Shown: one piece after another, positions 57,724 through 64,000 of the stretch
Layout: every line of letters begins with the position of its first letter
Position numbering within the stretch: position 1 is the stretch's first letter
Made by a program: the position numbers and the translations under genes
Notes under the pieces: generated by a model
Told to the model about the DNA's origin: nothing
Databases searched by the model: none
What the model saw: the letters and a program-made list of their open reading frames with translations, nothing else
From: Steinernema hermaphroditum
Lineage: Eukaryota; Nematoda; Chromadorea; Rhabditida; Steinernematidae
NCBI GenBank assembly: GCA_030435675.1
Contig: CM059623.1
Coordinates: 5,916,012-5,980,011, forward strand
Reading direction: 5' to 3'
Length of the DNA: 64,000 nucleotides

Positions 57724-59590
57724 ATGCGGTCGAAATCGGCGACATCCTACTCCTCCTATTCGGACCTTACGTCGTCGTCGATCGGACGGAGCGAATCCCT
57801 CACTCCACGGCTTCTCTTTGCTGTCGCCTCGGTTGCGGTAGGCAGCTCGTTCCAGCTCGGATTCCACATCGGCTGCATCAACGCACCTTCCAAGGTGGGC
57901 CCAGTCTCCGAGGCTAATTTCCCTTCTTTGAGGTTATTTCCAAGTGGATCAACGAGTCGCACGTCCACAACTTCGGCCGCGAGCCGAGCGCCCTCGTCAA
58001 CGACGCCCTCTGGTCGGTTACCGTATCCCTCTTCGCCGTGGGTGGCATCCTCGGCGCCCTCATTAGCGGATGGCTCGCGGATTCGGTAGGGAGGAAGAAG
58101 ACGCTCCTCGCACTGAACGGCGTCGTCGGCGTGGCGACGGCGGCGATGGTGACGGCAAAGTACGTCCGTTTCTACCCCCTTCTCATGCTCGGACGTCTTC
58201 TCATCGGAATCCACGCGGGTGGGCCATTCTGCCTCGTTCTACCGTATCCCCCCTTCAGGAGTCGTCGCCGCCGTCGTTCCCCTCTACATCGTGGAGCTGA
58301 GCCCGAGGAGCAGAAGAGGCGCGCTCGCCTCCGTGCATCAGCTGATGATTACGGTAGCGATCTTGGTTTCCCAGGTGTTCGGCCTCCCGCAACTCTTCGG
58401 AAGCGAATCCAGATGGCCATTCATCTTCGGTAGGAGCGTCTCCCCTTCTCCTTCTGCATTCGGCTCTGGTTGCAGTGGTGCCCATGATTCCGGCGCTCTT
58501 CCAGCTGGTGACGCTCCCCTTCTGCCCCGAATCGCCGAAGTTCAAGGTACTCGTGGAGAAGAAGGACGACGCCGCCGAGAAGGACCTCCGTCTTCTGCGT
58601 GGCGAAGACGACGTCCTCGGCGAGATCGACGCGATCCTTGCCGAGGCCTCCGCGGAGAAAGTCGGCGTCTGTGCGCTCTTCCAGGGCTTCTACCGGTGGC
58701 CGACGCTCCTCGCTGCGACTCTGATGGCAGCGCAGCAGCTGAGCGGAATCAACGCCGTCGTCTTCTACTCCACCCGCATCTTCGAGGAGACTCTGGGCGA
58801 AGCTAACGCGATCTATGCGACCCTGGCTGTCGGAGGAGTCAACGTCGTCCTGACGACCGTTTCCATCTTCTTGGTGAGTCTTTTCCTTTGGCAAAAAGTT
58901 CTTGCACGGAGTGTGATTCGAACCCACGCATCGATACCGATACCAGAACGCTCCTTCGCGTTAAGCTTCCGCTTGAGTCTGGCGCCTTAGACCACTCGGC
59001 CTCCGTGCACATCTGGCACCTGCCAAGGTGGCACCAAGTAATCCACCAAGTACAAGGTCCCTTCTAGATCGACCGTTTCGGACGCCGTCCTCCGCTCCTT
59101 TTCGGCTTCGCGGGCATGGCGCTGTCATCGTTCGGCATGCTGGGCTCGTCTCTAGCCACGGTATGTTCGGTTTCTCCCAGATTCAACCCCCTGTAGACCT
59201 ACGGTCAAGCTCACTGGTGCATCTACCTTGGCGTTGGCAGTATAGTGGTGTTCGTCATCTGCTTCGCCATAGGCCCCGGTTCCATCCCTTTCTTCTACGT
59301 CACGGAGTTGTTCGGCACCAAGCAGCGCGCGAGTGCCAGCGCTGTCGTCGCCCTCACCAACTGGGTCTTCGCCTTCGTGGTCGGCGTCGGATTCCTTCCC
59401 CTCCAGGTGAGCGCTCCCCGCCTTCTCCCCATCGCGACTCTTCCAGAATCTCTTCCACGGCTACGTCTTCTTCATCTTCGCCTACATCTGCACATTCGGC
59501 TTCGTGCTCGGCTTCGTGTATCTGCCGGAAACGAAGAACCGGAGCTTGAAAGACGTGGAACAGGACATGGAGCGTCGGAAACCGTGCTGA
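57724..59590 (+). CDS. facilitative sugar transporter (GLUT/SLC2 type)
   Basis: A twelve-segment facilitated hexose carrier of the major facilitator superfamily. Start MRSKSATSYSSYSDL is followed by LLFAVASVAVGSSFQLGFHI. Family marks are visible: WLADSVGRKKTLLALNGVV (GRK loop), LPFCPESPKFKVL (PESP), LMAAQQLSGINAVVFYSTRI (QLSGIN), IDRFGRRPLLFGFAGMALSS (DRxGRR) and FVYLPETKNRSLKDVE (PET). The C-terminus is DMERRKPC. Eight or so introns are mostly 40-60 bp; the one at 58875-59067 is longer and contains a complete tRNA-Leu on the opposite strand. The intron ending at about 58257 carries TACCGTA. An open frame continues upstream of the chosen ATG, so the start is not certain. Confidence 0.92.
58904..59008 (-). 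tRNA. tRNA-Leu(CAA) with intron, inside a GLUT intron
   Basis: The acceptor GCACGGA/TCCGTGC pairs perfectly. The D-arm GGCCGAGTGGTCTAAGGC is typical, and the stem CCAGA/TCTGG holds CAA. About 25 nt of intron follow the anticodon, as in other eukaryotic tRNA-Leu(CAA). The variable arm and T-arm GTGGGTTCGAATCACAC (one mismatch) are present, and a T-run follows. Antisense to the host intron 58875-59067. Confidence 0.93.
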
Positions 59591-59744
59591 GTCGAGAAGA
59601 AGTCTCTCAACGTTCAATAAACTCTGTTTCGTGCTCTGGTCTCGCAACGCTTTTCCCGCGCCGACCAATTCTGGTACGGTGCTCCAAAATGCGGTAAATT
59701 TGGATTTCCACTCACGGGGCATCCTTCTTATCAGTCAATAAGAA

Positions 59745-60855
59745 ATGGACGTTAAGAAGGTGCTCTCGCTGTGGGAGTTACGGTCGCACTTCGTCGACGA
59801 GGGTCCTGCGGAGCTGAATTCCACTCCGGAACAGTTCGAGCAACTCTTCCGGTGGTGGAATCTGCTTCTGGCAACCGGCAGGTGCAACATCCTCGTAAGT
59901 TCCAATCTCTCCTCCCACTTCTCAACGTGTACTTCTTCAGGTAAATGGCGTTGGGTCGAAGATCGACAAACTGAACGAATTCGTGGACGAGCATTTGACG
60001 GATCATCCTCTGGTCACCGTCAACGGCTACATGCGATCCGCCAGCGCTCGCCAGGTCCTCGACAGTATCAAGGACGGCTTTAGAATGAAATGCAGCAGTG
60101 GTGGAAGCACCCTGGAGTACGCGAAGAGAATATGCGAACAACTGAGGAGTCGGAAGGAAGACCTCATTATCTTGGTTCACAACATCGATGGTGCTGCGCT
60201 ACGGTAGGAAAGTAAAGTGCGGCGGCTTTCATCGCTCGTTAGAGATTCCTTCCACCAGAGAGTTTTCGCGCTTCTCGCCAACTGTGAATGTGTAAAGATG
60301 ATTGCCAGCATAGATCACGTGAACACGCTGCTCATGTGGGACGACGTAAGAAAGCCTGGCTCCTCATCGCCACTCATTGTGTCCATTTAGGGACTTCTAT
60401 CGCAGTTCAAATGGGCCTCGTTCAACATGACTACAAGGAAACCGTACCTGGAAGAGCTCATGAATTCGGACGTCCGGCTGCTCGACGGCGACATGTCGGG
60501 CGGTGATGAAGGAGCACACTCCCTGGCGTCGATGAACGCCATGTGGTCATCGTTGACACAGAACGCGCAGAACATCTTCTGCTACCTTATGCGACTTGTA
60601 TGCAAGAAAGGAGAGTCGGCAGTGCCCATGATCGAGCTGTTTGAAGCCGCTCGCGAAGACTTTCTCGTCAGCAGTATGCCGATACTCAAGCAGCAACTCG
60701 TAGAATTCATCGATCACAACATAGTCGCGAGGAAGACGAACAGCCAAGGCGACGAAGACTTAGTAATCACGGCAAATATGGCGGTTCTAAAGCAGTTTCT
60801 GGAATCTAAGGGGTGCAAATTGGCGTTGAGCGACGACGAAGATGAAGATGCGTGA
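59745..60855 (+). CDS. origin recognition complex subunit 2 (ORC2), lacking a long N-terminal tail
   Basis: ORC2 is part of the complex that loads MCM helicase at replication origins. The start MDVKKVLSLWELRSHFVDEG is followed by RWWNLLLATGRCNIL, VNGVGSKIDKLNEFVDEHLT and VTVNGYMRSASARQVLDSIK (the AAA-like fold). Then LIILVHNIDGAALR, NCECVKMIASIDHVNTLLMW, QFKWASFNMTTRKPYLEELM and a winged-helix region REDFLVSSMPILKQQLVEFI. It ends LALSDDEDEDA. The protein is only about 300 residues, without the long disordered head of human ORC2. Introns of about 50-80 bp end in CAG. The next gene starts 134 bp downstream on the same strand. Confidence 0.92.
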
Positions 60856-60988
60856 TCCTTTGTACCATATTTTCATCTTGTGGAGTAAATCGGAACTTTC
60901 CCTCCGCTGTGGAAGTCGTCCCTCCCTTCACTTCAGGAAGTGTACACGATCAGGTCGGTCGCGTTGTCAACTCAGCTTTTCCGACGTG

Positions 60989-61619
60989 ATGGTCAACGCG
61001 TTCTACGGTAGTTTGCTTTTCGTTGTGCTCGTGGCAAGTGTTGCTCTCAGTAAGGTCACGGTGTGTTTTGGGCTGGACGGAATCGTTTATTAAAGACAAG
61101 AAGCTTGACATGCTAGACTCAAGCAATGCCGTTCTGTTCCACTTCATCCACAAACACGAGGCAACGAATGCGACAGACAAGAACACGGGAGTGGCTACAT
61201 CCAGTCCGACGACATCTCAGATGTCAATCTCAGAAAGCAGCGTCGAAGGAAACCGTACGACACCAAAGGACAAAGCGAATTTCACCATCAGTATAACCCG
61301 ACCAGCAACAGCCGCAAACAACACGTTTGCTTCTTCCGTGCCACTCAGAACTCAAGCGTGGACTCGTTCGCGAGCCGTCAAAAGTTAACTCAACTCTGTT
61401 TTCCTCATCTAAATTTTCATTTTCAGAGCCGGCACAGCATCCGAACGGTTCCCGTATCTTCCGATTCGAAGGTTTGTGCAAGAATGTCAATCCCTTTTGA
61501 TCAGCTCCCAATTTTCAGTGAAAAACTATACCTTATTCTTCGTCTTCATCGGCTCTCTCGTGGTCGCCGCGATATCTGGCATCTCTTTCTTCCTCGTTGC
61601 TTTAGGGCGTTTATTTTAA
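60989..61619 (+). CDS. mucin-like type I membrane protein, unknown family
   Basis: I do not recognise the family. Start MVNAFYGSLLFVVLVASVAL is a signal peptide. The ectodomain is rich in Ser, Thr and Asn (NTGVATSSPTTSQMSISESS, NRTTPKDKANFTISITRPAT, NNTFASSV), with several N-x-S/T sites. The exon ending RAVK joins PAQHPNGSRIFRFE, and the last exon reads KNYTLFFVFIGSLVVAAISG with ISFFLVALGRLF and stop, a single membrane helix. The first intron has an unusual acceptor (ATTAAAG), so that join is tentative. It follows ORC2 closely and could be the second gene of an operon. Confidence 0.65.
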
Positions 61620-61639
61620 ACAAGCATATAAATCCTACT

Positions 61640-63155
61640 TTATTTGGTCGTTTCTTCCTTTAGATTACGCTTGCTGGATGCAAAACCCACCGGACCACCT
61701 CGCTTCTCGAGAATGTTCTTCAGCGTCTGCGGATACATCGCCATCGCCTTGAACTTGGTACCCATTCCCTCCTCGGACATGAGCATATTGTAAGACTTGA
61801 TGAGCGCTTCCTGTTCGTCACGCGTCTTCAACTGCTCAACGAGCTTCCTTAACCTTAGCCCGATTCCCAACTGCGCGAGAAACTCCCTCTGATCGACGGG
61901 GCCATAGACTACGGTTCTGTCCTCGACCAGAGACTTCAGATGTCCGAAGTTGACGTCGGCCGTCAAATCCTGCTCGCCGCATCGTTCGAGAGGATTCGTT
62001 TCTCCATGCTTGTGATAAGCGCGCAGCGACAGATTCTTGCGAGTATTGTCATGACCGTAGTCGACAAGAACAGCAAACCCTCCGTGAGAGCATATCCTGA
62101 AAGGCAAGTTGCGCCAGTTGGTCCATGGTACATTACCTTTCAGCAACCTGATTGACAAACATTCCCGAGAAAGGGCTGATCTCCCATTCGATCAGCGACT
62201 TCTCATCACGAACGGAGTCCGGAATTAATCCCCTGAAGTCATGTTGAGGCCGAAAAAACAAGTCTTGGAGACCCACTTTGTGTGCAGATTTTCATTTTTC
62301 GACAGCATGAAGCAGAGCTCGCCTTTCGAGTCCAGGTTCACGTACACCTCACTCCAACGGCCTTTGTCGTTTCGGCGGAACTGATGGATGGGGAGGGCAT
62401 CGAGGAACTCGTTGGCGATGAAAACGGAGAATTTGTCGCCGGGAACATCGTCGACGGAGCGGTACCAATAAACCTCCATGCCGGAGCGCGTCTTGTTGTA
62501 ACGCACGTGCGGGAGACCCTCTATGAACTCGCTGGGCTTCGCACAGAGAGTGCGTTCCTGCTCAAGGATCAGAGAATCCGACGTTTCGACGAGGTGGATG
62601 CTCACTTTGTCCTCCTAAAACAAGCCGATCTGAAGACTTTTCGTCGTGATGGACGGACCTGGAACATATTCAAAACGCCGACGACGTCGTTCATCAGCTG
62701 ACCTGTTCCGGGGCCGCACTCCACAAGTTGCCACGCGCCGCGATGTCCGGTGTAGCCCAATTCGTAGAAGCACCAGATGCCGATCATCTCGCCGAACATC
62801 TGACAGAGCTCGGGAGCAGTGATGAAATCCCCTTTGTCGCCGAAGATCTCGGAACCCTAAATGGATGCATAGCCCTGGAATATGGGGGAAGACGCTTACT
62901 TGCCTCGAGAACTGCGAGTAGTACCCCACAGATGGCGACCCGATGCACATCTGCATGTACTCGTGGACGGTGATCGGCCCGGAGACCTAAAGCAGCACAT
63001 CTGAATACGTAAGGAACCCGATTTACCTTGATTTTGTCCTTGATGAAGCGAGAGAGCACAGTGTTTTCTGCCGACGACTTCGCGTCCGTGGCTGCAGAGC
63101 TGCACGCTCGGGCGATACATCGGGTGACGCCGCCGGAGCGCAGCATTCGGAGCAT
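61640..63155 (-). CDS. NDUFAF7 (MidA), complex I assembly arginine methyltransferase
   Basis: This mitochondrial enzyme methylates an arginine of NDUFS2 during complex I assembly. The start MLRMLRSGGVTRCIARACSS is a mitochondrial presequence, followed by VLSRFIKDKIK and the conserved ITVHEYMQMCIGSPSVGYYS. The SAM-binding motif reads WQLVECGPGTGQLMNDVVG. Further blocks are DKFSVFIANEFLDALPIHQF, GGFAVLVDYGHD, LTADVNFGHLKSLVEDRTVV, YGPVDQREFLAQLGI and AMYPQTLKNILEKRGGPVGF. It ends SKRNLKEETTK. Six or so introns, mostly 45-60 bp. The gene converges on the type I membrane protein with only about 20 bp between stops. Confidence 0.93.
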
Positions 63156-63404
63156 TTCGTCTAGAAGCAGAAACGAATCTGGAAAAAAATAAAGAGAAAG
63201 GGAGGAAGGAAAAGATAAAAGGATCGAATGGTAAAGTTCAGACACGAACGTCAAAATCGAAAAGCACGAAAAACGAAACCCTCAAATGTTGGCGAAAATG
63301 GAACTCAATGAGCTCAACGTAGATTCTTGGATGCTTTTATCTCGAAGCCTCAACATAACGATGTAAAAGGAAAGTATATAGAAAACATAAAACAGAGTAA
63401 AACG

Positions 63405-63477
63405 TGATCCTGGTCGGGTTCGAACCGACGACCTTCTGCGTGTAAAGCAGACGTGATAACCACTACACCACAGGACC
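63405..63477 (-). tRNA. tRNA-Val(TAC)
   Basis: A complete 73-nt cloverleaf: acceptor GGTCCTG/CAGGATC, D-arm GTGTAGTGGTTATCAC, stem TCTGC/GCAGA with loop TTTACAC, T-arm GTCGGTTCGAACCCGAC. A TTTT run follows on the minus strand. Confidence 0.95.
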
Positions 63478-63536
63478 CTTGTTCTTCATCGTGGAAGAAT
63501 TTATTGAATGGTTTGTATCGGCAGTTTCTACGCAAG

Positions 63537-64000
63537 TCAGACAGAGACAGAACATATGCGATTTGAGCGGACCGACGTACGCTGGGCATCGTGGCGGGTG
63601 TCTGTAAATCGGCTTCTCGATGGCGGAGAACGGGAATGGAGTTCGGTGCGGAGTCCTCCGTTGACGTCGTCCGGCGGAGACCGAGCGTCCAGGCCAAGCG
63701 CTGCGTCGACAAGGGTCGTCTGGAGGAATCCCGGTGGCTCTGGATGCATAATGAGGGATGGACGGCTCAGGGCCGAAAAGCATACATTTACTCTTGAATC
63801 AATGACATTCGTCATGCAAGATATCTCATAATGCTCAAAGGAGAACCGTATATCACCGTAGTAGCTGCTGATCTTCTTTTTTTCGGCGCAGAGCGCGACG
63901 TCCGAATTGAAGACAGCTATCCCATCAATGTGCGCGGGCTTCGAAGCGACAAAGAGGCTGTATCCAGAAGATGCGCGGTGGTGGAGCATAACAGGCGACG
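63537..64000 (-). CDS. possible exon of an unrecognised gene running off the right edge
   Basis: An open frame from the right edge reads GYSLFVASKPAHIDGIAVFN, KKISSYYGDIRFSFEHYEIS and SRPSLIMHPEPPGFLQTTLV before a stop at 63537. The opening half looks protein-like; the end is arginine/serine-rich and less so. I recognise no family. It may be a terminal exon, or a frame open by chance. Confidence 0.3.
   Translation of the reverse strand, partial: SPVMLHHRASSGYSLFVASKPAHIDGIAVFNSDVALCAEKKKISSYYGDIRFSFEHYEISCMTNVIDSRVNVCFSALSRPSLIMHPEPPGFLQTTLVDAALGLDARSPPDDVNGGLRTELHSRSPPSRSRFTDTRHDAQRTSVRSNRICSVSV

Overview
This looks like a nematode chromosome segment, probably from a rhabditid-like genome. 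The genes have many introns, most only 34-60 bp long. Their 3' splice sites read TTTTCAG or TTGCAG, and several start codons sit just behind a TTTCAG-type acceptor, as expected for spliced-leader addition. Protein families and gene neighbourhoods match nematode genes: a calpain with a glycine-rich head and no EF-hands, tandem EB-module proteins, and a rps-14 / rpl-36 / acyl-carrier-protein cluster. No bacterial, viral or CRISPR features were seen.

Layout. 1-6.3 kb: TRAPPC11 (minus, cut by the left edge) preceded by rps-29. 7.6-17 kb: an SLC35B1-type nucleotide-sugar transporter, an LMBR1 membrane protein, CDK5RAP3, glycine C-acetyltransferase (KBL/GCAT) and a small unrecognised gene. 18.6-33.4 kb, GC-richer: calpain, paxillin with a 1.9-kb first intron, a small four-TM protein, an ABHD14-like protein and PPAT. 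34.6-41 kb: a PP1-like phosphatase, a 670-bp inverted-repeat element, rps-14, rpl-36, mitochondrial acyl carrier protein and EI24. 41.4-48.6 kb: a Tudor protein with a C-terminal membrane anchor, several tRNAs and a long secreted EB-module gene whose 3' end exists as a second 666-bp copy upstream. 50-63 kb: an OATP transporter, SDS22, a Ly6-like GPI protein, a GLUT-type sugar transporter, ORC2, a mucin-like type I membrane protein and NDUFAF7. Ten tRNA or tRNA-like loci are scattered through 19-63 kb.

The genes are mostly housekeeping. I do not see a coherent novel defence or mobile system. The most unusual signals are: (i) a dispersed 7-bp palindrome TACNGTA, over fifty copies, concentrated in short introns and intergenic DNA; (ii) four tRNA or tRNA-like genes inside introns of protein-coding genes; (iii) an EB-module gene hosting an antisense gene and a tRNA, and carrying a recent partial duplication; (iv) an ABHD14 homologue that gained a signal peptide and seems to have lost catalytic residues; (v) a Tudor protein with a C-terminal transmembrane anchor; (vi) three GC-AG introns.

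Gene spans run from the proposed start codon to the stop codon and include introns. Exon joins were read by eye from splice signals, reading frame and family conservation. Family comparisons come from memory; no database search was run.
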